From Bemisia tabaci (Eukaryota > Arthropoda > Insecta > Hemiptera > Aleyrodidae), in NCBI RefSeq assembly GCF_918797505.1, contig NC_092793.1, forward strand, positions 70,985,660 to 71,049,659: a stretch of DNA of 64,000 nt. Reading direction: 5' to 3'. The notes below the pieces were generated by a model. The model had not been told where the DNA came from and ran no database searches. It was given only the letters and a program-made list of their open reading frames with translations. This document shows positions 35,601-45,114 of the stretch, in pieces (the stretch's first letter is position 1; each line of letters starts with the position of its first letter). The translations under genes and the position numbers were made by a program.

Positions 35601-35814
35601 AAAGAATCAGCTCAAAAGAATCCTCTTTAATTTTTTTATTTTCTTGTTTTAGAACTTAGAATTGATAAGTCCGGTGAATATACATTCTAAAGAGGTCTTG
35701 AAGGATTTTAATCTGTACCGTTTCAACGTAACAAATGAACAAGTTCAAGAAGCTGTCAAGAATTTTCCGGACCTCATGCCTGCCATTAAAGAGTGGGCTA
35801 CTTCAGTCTGCTAG
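29616..35814 (+). CDS. ORC4: Origin recognition complex subunit 4
   Basis: Seven coding exons: 29616-29819, 30609-30771, 31248-31399, 32831-33157, 33852-33989, 34774-34926 and 35653-35814. All are GT-AG and in phase, giving about 432 aa (human 436). ORC4 is an AAA+ subunit of the complex that binds origins and loads the MCM helicase in the nucleus. Walker A is GPPGSGKT (60-67). The Walker B region is PIVFILEEFQLF, with E148 where the human subunit has D. Sensor-1/arginine-finger sequence VIGVTSCFEV...LLEKRVKSRFSH sits at about 178-205. The winged-helix part includes LRGLSVLELCL, NHQTNQYDDEPFNFGMVYRR, and ends in IKEWATSVC. The ATG chosen is the first in frame. Exon 4 could read through its donor for about 50 codons to a stop at 33307, which would truncate the protein; splicing is favoured because exon 5 continues the homology. 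Confidence 0.93.
29820..30608 (+). other. Intron 1 of ORC4
   Basis: GTAAGT donor, TGTTTCAG acceptor. It includes a dispersed repeat (30185-30345) and a fragment near 30148-30173 resembling the right end of the palindrome at 37316-37507 (CCTCCTCTTTTTTCTCTATG). Confidence 0.65.
30185..30345. repeat. Dispersed repeat, also at 39345-39480
   Basis: Landmarks shared in order are ACAAGACA, AATCCTATCTTAAC or its variant, TGCAAT, AATTC, and ACTGACGAG. The copy at 39345-39480 follows the second family-B unit. Confidence 0.45.
30772..31247 (+). other. Intron 2 of ORC4
   Basis: GTCAGT donor, TTTCCAG acceptor. The TTTTTAGGAGCAAAATTAAC block near 31000 resembles one beside the AAGGAACC element at about 43014, so part of it is probably dispersed repeat. 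Confidence 0.55.
31400..32830 (+). other. Intron 3 of ORC4
   Basis: GTTGGT donor, ATTTTTCAG acceptor. The largest ORC4 intron with a precise MITE insertion (31951-32320); the rest is AT-rich without an exon. Confidence 0.7.
31951..32320. mobile_element. MULE-like MITE with exact 9-bp target duplication
   Basis: The terminal repeats CAAGGTACACTCCACTACAG and CTGTAGTAGAGTGTACCTTG continue inward as GTATGGACAAA and its complement, about 34 bp with two or three mismatches. GCTCAAAAC flanks it on both sides (31942-31950 and 32321-32329). The 370-bp body has no transposase. A 9-bp duplication is the hallmark of Mutator-like elements, so a MULE source is the best guess. Confidence 0.85.
33158..33851 (+). 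other. Intron 4 of ORC4
   Basis: GTAAAC donor, TTTTTGTAG acceptor. The first 147 nt stay in frame, which would allow a truncated isoform if retained. Confidence 0.6.
33990..34773 (+). other. Intron 5 of ORC4
   Basis: GTAAGC donor, GTTTCAG acceptor. No repeat boundary recognised. Confidence 0.65.
34927..35652 (+). other. Intron 6 of ORC4 with a (TTTA)n tract
   Basis: GTGAGT donor, GTTTTAG acceptor. A TTTA microsatellite lies at 35535-35563. Confidence 0.7.
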
Positions 35815-37306
35815 TTTCCACATTTATTTTTCCTTTTTTACATGACCTGCCAAAATTTTTTGACTATTCAGAATTATTACCATTGATTGCTGGAAGTTGA
35901 AAGAATTGTAATAACTGCATTATTCTAGTTTACATTTTTAGATGAGACCTTACTGAATCATCCTACCAACCTACCATCTTACTGTAATCATCTTATACCA
36001 ACTTATTTACTCACATTATTTTTTCCTTCTCTTGTCTTTTTTTACTTACGACTGTTTAATAGTTAATAATTTTTGTTCCTTTTAAACTTATTATAATTTT
36101 TTGTCTCGCAGAATGTAGTGTATTTTGTTGATATTTCATTTTATAAACTTATTCAAAGATTTTTTTTCTTACTTCAGCAAATATTTAATAATTAATAATG
36201 TTTGCTCCTTTCTCAATTAAATGCATAAGCACTGGAAAAAAAATGTGGTATTTTTCTTCTTATTTTACTTCTAATCATCACAAAGATTTTTTAAGTTACC
36301 TATTTCACTCTCCACGTTTTTTATTTCGATTAATAGTAGAATAAGACTTAACATTACCCATAATAGGTATGAAGTTCTCACTGAATATCGAGATTTGCAT
36401 ATGGTTTAGAGGGAAAAGATAAAAATCAGATCCAAGAAAATTGAATTTTAGCAATGAGCCTCTCTACAAGGTATGAATTGAAATACTAAGTTGTCTCTTT
36501 AAAATCTGATGAATCACATATAAGAAAGATTAAAAAACAACTCCTAAACAAGGTATGAGAGTTAACAAGCAACTTTGGTTAAATGAAGAAAATACAAAGT
36601 GACGTTTTTTTTTATGATTTAACTTCTATTTGATTTGTGTTGAAAATATTTGTCAGTATCTCGTTCAGGAGTTAATTTTCGAACTTCAGGTCGTGTAAAT
36701 CATTTTAAGCATAAGATTTTAAAGAGGGAACACATGACTTTCTTCTTTGTTCAGACCTTGTGTAGTGGCCTCTCTAGGTTTTTACATTTAAGTAGAATAT
36801 ATCAATGAACCGCATGTATACATCTCCATTGCAGTGTTTCAACATTTCCACACCTCTTTTGCTCCTTCAAAGAGAATTAAGCCAGCTTGAAAAGATACTT
36901 AGATAGGTACAGAATATTTCGCTAACAGAGAAGAAAAATCAAGGAAATTTTTAAGTAATTATGCCGACTAGTTTTCCAAAGAAATGGGAAATACGACTGG
37001 GAGTCGCGAATGGAGATACGCTTTTTCTCGCTTTGGCTATACATATCTTGGTCATATTTGCGCGGGCCTTTCTAGCCATAAGTTAGGGGGAAGGAGCAAT
37101 CTTTCCTTCGGGAGCAGCTTAATAAGTACAGCACAAACTTTCAGAAATCCTAAATAATATGTTTAAATGACCAACCATTTTCCTTCTAATTAAAGACAAA
37201 GCTTTTGATGCAGGGAAGAGGGAGCGTTCCCTCCCCGATTAGTGGCCCTAATCAGTGATAACACCAAGAAATTAGATAAAATACAGATTTATGAAGCTAC
37301 ATATTT
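35815..37306. other. ORC4 3' flank and intergenic DNA
   Basis: AT-rich, with no perfect AATAAA close to the ORC4 stop; AATTAAA near 36217 is the nearest variant seen. A half copy of the CACTGG MITE family is at about 36234 and a family-B repeat at 36840-37080. Confidence 0.5.
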
Positions 37307-37315
37307 ATTCAACTC

Positions 37316-37507
37316 GATAGAGAAAAAAAAGGAGGTGTTTGCAATTTTGCATTTCGGGCATCTTGGAATTTTTTGATGACTTGATGACGTAGGTGGGTAC
37401 AGTGTGAAGGGGACGTCCCTGTACCTAGCTGTACCCACCTACGTCATCAAGTCATCAAAATATTCCAAGATGCCCGAAATGCAAACACCTCCTTTTTTTT
37501 CTCTATG
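37316..37507. mobile_element. Near-perfect palindromic MITE with exact 9-bp duplication
   Basis: Arms of about 85 bp pair almost perfectly, from ATAGAGAAAAAAAAGGAGGT at the edge to GACGTAGGTGGGTACAG near the centre, around a short loop (GTGAAGGGGACGTCCC). ATTCAACTC lies on both sides (37307-37315 and 37508-37516). 192 bp. The 9-bp duplication points to a Mutator-like mechanism; its RNA would be a strong hairpin. Confidence 0.88.
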
Positions 37508-37559
37508 ATTCAACTCAAGATATTCCAGATTCTGCATAAAGTAATCCATTGCATATCGC

Positions 37560-38040
37560 TACTTTAAACCACTCCCGCGCTCTTGTGGCGGTTTTACTAA
37601 GTTCGTTTGAATCCCCCTCCACCTATTGGCTGGCTGAGTGGCTGCTCGTTCAGCGTGTACCATGCAACAGATTCAGCAGTCGCGAGCAAAACACGCGCGG
37701 AGTTGCGGTGATAACCGGTAACGAAGGATTGGTGACAGTTCGAGTGTTTATTTCGGAGTGTTTTTGAAAAGAAGTCTTTTACCGATTCGTTTTTTGTCTG
37801 TGATCAAAACGCCGAGTGACATTTGGTAACCGTATTTCAAAACGTACGTTGCTCTTTTCGCACTCGTGGTGGAGAGGATCACTGTTGGTCGTTAGTCTGC
37901 AGTAGCAACGATCCTCCTGCAACAAAGGAATATTTCAGTTGTTTCTGTCGTTGCCCTCTTGCTTTTAGTAGAAGGGACACTACATACTCGATAGTTTCTC
38001 TCGTTATCTTCAAGTGTTCTGCCTCACTCTTTGCAATCCC
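37560..38040 (+). promoter_or_regulatory. Candidate promoter and 5' non-coding exon
   Basis: A locally GC- and CpG-richer block contains an ACAGTT initiator-like motif at 37736-37741 and ends in CCCTG|GTAAGTGC (donor at 38041). There is no convincing long frame. It resembles the first non-coding exon of a + strand gene whose coding exons lie to the right, possibly outside the window. Confidence 0.35.
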
Positions 38041-38584
38041 TGGTAAGTGCACCCACTTTCTTATCTCTTATCACTATGGCATGTGCTAAGTAAACAAAGG
38101 TATGGGCCAGATACTTACCTCCTTTTCAGCCGCATTCTAGCCCGAAGTTTTTATCATTTAGACAGAGCATGCGATTTAATTTTTCTTGGAACTTGTTGAG
38201 ACCAGGATTCAGCAGATTTGGATGTGCATAGTTTTGAAATCTGTGGTCGGGATCCATTGAATTTATATCTGTCAGCTATGACAGCCTTTTTTACTTCTCA
38301 GCAGCTTATTAACCAACATTTTATTTACTTAATTTACCAGAAACACACTTTGTTTCAAAGACATTATTGACAGACACACTTTCCTTAATAGCAACTTCAA
38401 CCAAACGAACAACTTGTTGCTAGTTGCATACTTACTTATCCTTCAGCAAAGATCTACATCTTTCTTGCCAACCAACATGTAATTAATGCAACATGAAGAA
38501 ACTTCCATCAAACTGGGAGGCTCTTAATGCCTTCACACCATCTGAATGTAGATTACCCTTTAGAGAGGATGGTTGAGATCCTTT

Positions 38585-39180
38585 TGTGTAAATCGCCGGT
38601 GAAACTGCAAGAATGCGCAACGCGGTTGCTGTGTTTTGAAATCTCTCCTATCTTATTAAAAAGAGACCAAACCAACATGAAAGCTTACTGTTTCCATAGA
38701 ATATTCTTTATAAAGTGAAGCCAAAGCACAGAAATTTTCAAAAAGAAGCGTCCAGGAATTTTCTACGTAGAAAACAAAGATTGACAGGGAGTTTGAAACG
38801 TCGCAAACCAGGATACGCATTTCTGCAGTTTTACCATCAAACTACGGGTGTTGCCGAGTATGAGGCTGTATTACACTTATGGCGCATTAGATTTGGTCGG
38901 TACGTTCCAATGGCCAAAATGCGCAACATCATATCTCTGTTGTGATGTTTGGAAATCTCAACTCCTCTTTTATTTTTTGAAGTGCAATAAGCCAACTTTA
39001 TAGCTTGAAACTAATGGAGGATATTGTGCTGATAAACAGAAAAATCAAGAAAGTTTTCAAGAAATTAAGTAGGAACATCGACTTGTTTTATTAAAAAATA
39101 AAGTATGACAGGAAGTCGGCAATGTCGCAAATGGAGATATGTTGTTTCACACTTTCGCCATCGCTATGCTTCATTAGTGG
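38585..39180. repeat. Dispersed repeat family B, two copies in tandem
   Basis: AATGCGCAAC..., GAAATCTC, AAGTGAAGCCA/AAGTGCAATAAGCCA, GACAGG(G/A)AGT, and TCGCAAA(C/T)...GATA(C/T)G occur twice, about 315 bp apart. The same family is at 13390-13660 and 36840-37080. Confidence 0.5.
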
Positions 39181-39574
39181 CTGATCGGCGTAATAATCTG
39201 TACTCCAGGCCATGTCTTTAAGATGTTTCATGAGATGTTGTGTATGCACCTTTTTCTCAGGATCTGTTGGAAACATCTTCAACAAGCTTTCCTGCGGGGA
39301 GATTATTGAAATGTCATTGACTCTATGTCGCCGCTTACGACAAGACATAGTCCTATCTTAACCGTGCAATATATCGCAATTCGATGTCTTATCGGGCTGG
39401 TTTAAATTTCAATGATCGACCCGCTGGTTGATTCCTGATACTTCTATACATTAACTGACGAGAGGCTTATCAGATACTTATTTCAAACACATTTTATTAG
39501 AAACAAAATTTGAAAAAAATTTCATAATTGGTTTTCCCCCTAAAAAAAGTTAATATCTACTTTCTTAATCAGCA

Positions 39575-39577
<3 letters not shown>

Positions 39578-39620
<43 letters not shown>
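39578..39620 (-). repeat. Run of 43 T (poly-A on the minus strand)
   Basis: It is the longest homopolymer in the window. On the minus strand it is a 43-nt A tail preceded by non-repetitive sequence that stays open for about 40 codons (CAFIGATGDVFTFWF...). It may be the tail of a retroposed transcript; no parent gene was recognised and no target duplication was found. Confidence 0.6.
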
Positions 39621-39625
<5 letters not shown>

Positions 39626-40456
39626 TTAGGTAGGTATCCCAAAGAACCATTCCCATTTGCGTAGGAACCTCATACAAAATAAACCAAAAAGTAAAGACAT
39701 CACCAGTAGCTCCTATGAAAGCACACATGATCAAAAGCTAGGGTCTAGGTAAGTTAGGGTTCTGGTGGGAAGGGGTAAGAGGGGCCCCCATCCCCTGAGA
39801 AGACTCCCCCAGCGAGTAAGGGAATGACCACTCTAGGACAAGAGCCTTAATTATTTTTGTAGCTGCTCAATATTACTTAACTCTCGCAAAAAACAAAAAG
39901 TTGTCCCATGAAAACCCCTCTTCTCAATCACCTAAGTTCGCCCAATACGTAAATAAGAGTTAGAACCAATTTTTAGGGTTCCGAGGACTCGGAGCGCATA
40001 AACTCACGTAGAACGCTCCTTATTCTGACTGCGGAAATATCAGGGTCCCTTTATGCCCCAACTTTTCAACAAACAAAACAAAAGAAAAAAAAGAGCGATG
40101 GAAGTTATGTTTTCGCAAAGATGTTGTTTTTCCCACTATGTTCGAGCGAAAGAATTGGTAGTACTTAGTTCCGGTTGAACCAGGCTGAAGGGCCGCCTGC
40201 AGGTTTTTTGAACCATAACTTAAACCATTTTATCTTTATTTTTGGAATTTTTGGTGGACATTTGTAGGGACATTTTTTTTCTTTTTCCTCAAGTGCCTAA
40301 ATGTTCGTGAAACGTTTCTTCAAGCAGTTACACATATAATCAGCGCAGTTTTGAGTTTTTCGGAACCTAGGTCCTTTTTTTCGTCAAGTAGGTACTTGTT
40401 ACATTTATTTACGAGTAAACGATAAAGCACAAAAACATAGCCCGAATATACGAATA
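39621..40456. other. Intergenic stretch without a recognised gene
   Basis: No gene, tRNA or clear repeat boundary seen. Confidence 0.4.
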
Positions 40457-40670
40457 AAGAAGGAGATTTAATAAGAAAAAAGTGAAGCGAAGTAAATAAG
40501 ATTAGTGGTTACGTGATAACGGCTGGGGTCAGGTCGCCACTTAATTTTTTATTTGTTTTTATGTGTTTTGTAGCTGAAAATGAGCTGGTAACAGCTCGAA
40601 ACGTCCTGCTTTTTAGTGTTTTTAATTTTTTAGCCTTGTTTACCCATATTTTTATTAAATCTCCTTCTTA
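40457..40670. mobile_element. TIR element with hairpin-GAAACGTC motif
   Basis: AAAGAAGGAGATTTAATAAG on the left and TTATTAAATCTCCTTCTTA on the right are inverted. Inside are a perfect hairpin followed by GAAACGTC (40582-40605) and then TTAGCCTTGTTTACCCAT, which is also found in the inverted repeat at 53170-53502. Non-coding. Confidence 0.55.
40574..40605 (+). ncRNA. Hammerhead-like hairpin, degenerate
   Basis: CTGAAAATGA is followed by the stem GAGCTG-GTAA-CAGCTC and then GAAACGTC. A hammerhead ribozyme has CUGAUGA, stem II, GAAAC. Here the stem and GAAAC are right, but the first core box carries extra A residues, so it is probably inactive or only similar by chance. Confidence 0.25.
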
Positions 40671-41794
40671 ACGATTACATAGAGTTTTAATTTTCACCTT
40701 TTATGAGAAAAAAGGTGATGGTCAATTTAAAGTTAAACCATGAAATTGATCAACCTTCGCATGTATATTTTTAAAATAGTTACTTAGGTTCGAAAGTGCC
40801 GAGCGTACACTCGTGCTTCGTGCATGTGCTCGCTCGCGGCCTTTTACCTGATTTTCGCATGAAGGTTACAGACGATGAGTCGATTCGGTGGCCCATGGTC
40901 TAGCCGCGTTTTTCTAATTGACAGTAAGTCGAGAAGTGAAATGTATCTGCTTGCAGTCGTGGTCTACGGTGAAATCATCCGCTTTTAGTTTCTATCCATC
41001 GTTGCCAAACCCAACATCTGAATTCGTGCATCAACTTTTGTCGCTGCACCCATCTATCTGAAAATGGTACCAACTATGAGAAAGTTATCCCCAAGGCCCC
41101 CCCTAGACGAAGTGTCCTTCTGCCCCCCCCCCCCCCCTACCACCACAGCCACAAAACCATGGTTCCCGGTTTAGCCCATGTCCTTAGTGGAGGAATTTGG
41201 CATAGTTCAGCGCGGTTAAAAAAATCTGCCTTGCGTCCCAAGGAAAACTTCGGAATCGGAATGCAGTAATCTGAGACTGTAACAATGATTGCTGTAAATA
41301 TGAGTTCTTCCATTGACAAGTGTACGAAGAGAAACACCCAAAGTGAGTGAAAAGCACAACTCGTATTTCAGCAAAATGTGTTTGATATATCGATGTTTGT
41401 TTCCTTCCTAAGAGGAATCACCTTAATAGTCTTGGTACATCATAATTATTATTCGATTCACCATCCCAATGTCCAAAACCCGCGTAAGTTTTTTCGGGTG
41501 GAAGTTGTGTGAAATTTGGCAACGTCATTCCCTGTTCACACGTTACGCCGACGCGACGACGACATCCGCCAACTGCACGTCGAAACGCATGCTTACGGCT
41601 CCGGCGTCTGTGGTTGGTCTGTCTTCTTCTAGTGGAAGGCAGAAGATAAAAATTCTAATTAGACAGTGGACGGTGCGGTGTGCGTCTGGGTTAATTGAAA
41701 TTCGCCTAGGGAAGAATCCGAGAAGCGCCGGATTCGCCGCGAACAGGATGGCATGGCGCTTTGTTCCAAGTATCCTTTATTCCTCTCGACGAGG

Positions 41795-41965
41795 ACGTGA
41801 CGCACATATCGATTGCGATTTATTGAACGATCTGCCATTTAAACCTATGGAAAAAGATCGATATCGATGAACTGAGTGTTCGCTGCGAACACCTGAATAG
41901 TCGATTCTTTACCATAGCTTTCAATCGGGAATTATCGATAGTCAATCATTTACGCCTCGCCACTG
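41795..41965. mobile_element. ATCGAT-rich hAT-like MITE, copy 2 (reversed)
   Basis: It reads in the opposite direction to copy 1: CGATTGCGATTTATTGAACG, GATCTGCCATTTAAACC, TTTACCATAGCTTTCAAT, ATTATCGATAGTCA and ACGCCTCGCCACTG. The left end is worn. Confidence 0.65.
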
Positions 41966-42112
41966 AGGGTATTCATACAGGAGGGCTCGAGGGTTCCTTA
42001 AACACCTTTTTTCTTGGGGAAGCTCCATATGGTTTACATGGTGATTAAGGAAGGTTGAAGGACAGTGTTCGGCATAACTTCTAATATTTAAGGAGACACC
42101 TTACACGCAAAG

Positions 42113-42273
42113 AATCATAAATAATGACGCGTCGTCTAAGTGTCGCAGGGATTGTAGCGTTTGTCCCACCCGCCAGAGTTGGCAGGGCGGTCAAGACATC
42201 TTCGCAGTTCGACGCGCCTTCAATCCGGCGAAGCTGCAACATGCTTACAGCCGTGGTCAAATAGTTGTATGTC
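42113..42273. repeat. About 160-bp direct repeat, copy 1
   Basis: It runs from TCATAAATAATGACG to GTTGTATGTCAC and matches 42592-42752 with only about four differences. On the minus strand both copies keep one open frame (NYLTTAVSMLQLRRIEGASN...). The frame is compositionally odd and resembles no protein I know. It may be a SINE-type or other short dispersed repeat. Confidence 0.7.
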
Positions 42274-42591
42274 ACGCCTGCCGTAAACGAACTCAAATAT
42301 CGATGGTTCCACGCGAAAAGGAGCTTATTTACCTCGATTGCAACGTTGCAAATCACGGTTTAAGCTTCAATTTGAATGAATATTCATTAAAGGTCGGCGC
42401 ACAGATTCTCTGAAAAATTTACAATGATTTTACGAACGATTTTAATTGAAATCACGGGAGATTTCGTCGCGATATTATTATTAGTCCCATTTTCTTTTTT
42501 TCTTTTTACGGAAAAAAACCCACGGCCCCTGATTATAAATCTTAGCTTTTACGATAGTTATTTGTGCGTTTTATGTTGAAAATTAGATGGG

Positions 42592-42752
42592 AGTCATAAA
42601 TAATGACGCATCGTCCAAGTGTCGCAGGGATTGTAGCGTTTGTCCCACCCGCCAGAGTTGGCAGGGCGGTCAAGACATCTTCGCAGTTTGAAGCGCCTTC
42701 AATCCGGCGAAGCTGCAACATGCTTACAGCCGTGGTCAAATAGTTGTATGTC
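42592..42752. repeat. About 160-bp direct repeat, copy 2
   Basis: Same orientation as copy 1, 479 bp downstream. It is followed by GGCCGGATAGCCCAATTGGA, which looks like a tRNA box-A region but is cut off by the AAGGAACC element at 42790. Confidence 0.7.
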
Positions 42753-42789
42753 ACTGGCCGGATAGCCCAATTGGACCGCCTGAAGCAAT

Positions 42790-42992
42790 AAGGAACCAAG
42801 CCACATTAGCTATTGCCAATTTAATTTTTTACATGATAACGGTTGTGCGGATTTTTGTGCACATTTCAGTGAATTTTCTGCATAGTGCGAAGCAAATTCC
42901 ATAAAATTTTCAAAGGAATCCGCACAAACGTCCGCTTGTAAACAATTAACTTGCCTAGTTGAATTGGCAATAGCTGATGTGGCTTGGTTCCT
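42790..42992. mobile_element. AAGGAACC-family MITE, copy 2
   Basis: Inverted ends AAGGAACCAAGCCACATTAG and CTGATGTGGCTTGGTTCCT, with TATTGCCAATT inside each. Closely similar to 11441-11684 in the interior (GCGGATTTTTGTGCACATTT). Confidence 0.7.
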
Positions 42993-43199
42993 GTCTGCTA
43001 AACGCGGTCCAATTTTTAGGAGCCAAATTAACTCTTTGCTTACGCATCTCGCACTATCGTTGCTTCGCGATTGTGAATTTGAAAAATCCGACGGGATGCG
43101 TCAAGTTTTTAGTCGCCACGATGGCCCAGCAACCCCAATTCTTTGGCGCCGAAGCCCGATTTCCAAGCGCATTTGGCACACTGCGCCTGGAGAACTCCG

Positions 43200-43724
43200 T
43201 TTAAAGGTATCCTTAACGTTTTATCATGAAAAGGTCAATTTTAACGATGTCAAGAAAAAATGATAACTTTGCAAATAGACCCTTGCAAGAGATAACAAAA
43301 ATTATTCCTCTTTACAAAAAATTAAAAATACAGAAGAGAAAAATTTGCCGGAACTGGGAATAAGGTAGGTTTGTACCTACCTTACACTGAGAAAAAAACT
43401 CCGGCCGTGGAAGGTGTACTTACGGGCTATGAAGACATACCGTTCGCGTTCCGGGCTGAGAGGCTGAAAGTTCCAGGCGTAGCTCATGGAGCAGCCGAAG
43501 CTACGGCTCCGGCATACCCGGAACTTTCAGCCTCTGAGCTCGGAACGGACTGTATGTCTATATAGCTCGTAACTTTTTTTTTCAGTGTAGAATGTAGACT
43601 TTTTTCTTCCGTATTATCATTGTAGTCTCTTGCAAGGGTCCATTTCCAAAGGTACACTTTCAGACTTTTTCGCGAGATCGTTCAAATTGCCCTTTTTATG
43701 ATGGAAAGTAAAGGATCTCCTTAA
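43200..43724. mobile_element. Inverted-repeat element interrupted by a younger MITE
   Basis: The outer arms pair from TTTAAAGGTATCCTTAACG on the left through AGACCCTTGCAAGAGA to the mirrored TCTCTTGCAAGGGTCCATTT and AAGGATCTCCTTAAA on the right. The interior is occupied by the complete palindrome 43385-43587, so that insertion is younger. Confidence 0.6.
43385..43587. mobile_element. Palindromic CACTGA-family MITE, nested
   Basis: CACTGAGAAAAAAACTCC and ACTTTTTTTTTCAGTG form the ends; the arms GAGGCTGAAAGTTCC and GGAACTTTCAGCCTC also pair. TA flanks both sides (43383-43384 and 43588-43589). It sits inside the element 43200-43724. Confidence 0.7.
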
Positions 43725-44108
43725 ACCTCATCAATCACCGTTAAAATTAGCGTTTAGTGACGACGCAATGACACAAGGTGGCACTTGTTACACAACATAC
43801 CCCTCATCGTTAGAATGAGGCATATCGCACCAACGTGCCCTTCCCATGTTCCAAGTCAATGCCCCGTCAAGATTGATACTGAATTGTAAAGCTGTTGAAC
43901 TCGTGGGCAGTCATGCCTTCAATCATCTGGTACTCCCCCTTTGTCGGGAGCCAGGTCTCCATCGTGAGGTGCGAGTCATGTCGTTAGAAAGTTTGTATCA
44001 TCAACAGAACTGATAATAGCGTCATCTTCGATCGAATCTTGGGATGCGATGACCGAACGGAATCAAGATGACTCCAAAACGCGGTGCAGCGCCGATGTGT
44101 TATGTGTA

Positions 44109-44361
44109 CTGCCGTGTTAAGACAAAACGCCGTATAAGCCACCAGGCGTTGCCAAATTTCCTTCGAAAAACAAGGAATTTTCAAGAAAATTTGTGAATAT
44201 TTCTCTTGCAATTTTTCGGAGGATTTTGATCGAAATTTGATCTAAAGAGTCCGAAAATTTTCATGAAAAATATTCATAACTCTCGACTAAAATGGATGCT
44301 CTCTGAGAGGAGATTTGGTAACATTCGAATGCTCATATGGCGTTTTCCCTTAGCGCGGCAG
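44109..44361. mobile_element. CTGCCGTGC-family MITE, copy 1
   Basis: CTGCCGTGTTAAG and CTTAGCGCGGCAG are the ends, with inner arms GCGTTGCCAAATTTCCTT / GAGATTTGGTAAC and GTGAATATTTCTC / AATATTCATAACT. TGTA lies on both sides (44105-44108 and 44362-44365) as a possible 4-bp duplication. Confidence 0.65.
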
Positions 44362-44572
44362 TGTAATAGCGCGGATTGTGGTGTCGCGGACGGACAATGG
44401 GTCCCTTGATGGGCACCGAGCATCGGGCAGGACGAGAGGCAATTGAAGCAAGCCTCTCCTCACGTCGGCTCTGTTGCCGTGTAACGGAAGAGAGGCGTAA
44501 GTGGAGGCTAGGATGGACCTCGAGACCCATAAGAGCATACACTAACCATGGCTCATACAGAAATGAACTCAC

Positions 44573-44674
44573 GGTTCTCTTCCGCAGCAGGGCAGTCTGG
44601 TCATTCGGTGATGCGGTGTCCATTCTGTCCATTCGCGCATTGACTCGGTCGGACGGAGGCATCCATTACATAAC
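44573..44674 (-). CDS. Candidate coding exon, unknown product
   Basis: On the minus strand TTGTTTTTCAG precedes 44674 and GTGAGT follows 44573. An ATG at 44662 opens a frame of exactly 30 codons (MPPSDRVNARMDRMDTASPN, then DQTALLRKRT) ending in phase 0 at the donor. Splice sites and composition are plausible for a second exon carrying a start codon, but I do not recognise the protein and found no partner exon to the left. It could be chance. Confidence 0.25.
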
Positions 44675-44860
44675 CTGAAAAACAATTTAGTGTCATTTCC
44701 GGCCCGTGGTCGCAGCAGCCCTTCCCTTTCCTTTCCTCCCATTTCACGCTCGCCAACCACCGAATTCTCCCGGACCCGGCCGAGGAACATCTCTTACTCT
44801 CTTTTCATCGAGTTCCATGCGTGGCACACGTTCTGCCGTCTTACACCGCAGAAATCAGTA

Positions 44861-45114
44861 CTACCGTGCTGAGGGGAAACGTCGTATGAGTCTTCAGGCG
44901 TTGCCAAATGTCCTTTGACAAATCACTAAGTTTCGGAAAAGTTTATGAATATACGTTCTTTCGATTTTTCGGAGAGCTTCGTTTAAAATTTAATCTAAAA
45001 TGTCTGAAAATTTCAAGGAAACTTGTTCATAACTTCTTTCGAGAATTAATATTTTCTGATAGGAAGTTTGGCAACATTCGAATGCTTATACGTTGATTTT
45101 ACCCAGCACGGCTG
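44861..45114. mobile_element. CTGCCGTGC-family MITE, copy 2
   Basis: CTACCGTGCTGAG ... CCCAGCACGGCTG with the same inner order as copy 1 (CAGGCGTTGCCAAAT, GAATATACG, TTTGGCAACATTCGAATGCT). Ends slightly diverged. Confidence 0.6.

Noticed and set aside
41469..41870. 133-codon open frame
   Set aside because: Its end runs into the ATCGAT-rich MITE and the rest has no protein-like motif.
42753..42780. tRNA-like box A (GGATAGCCCAATTGG)
   Set aside because: No anticodon arm, box B or acceptor stem follows before the MITE at 42790, so it is not a tRNA gene.
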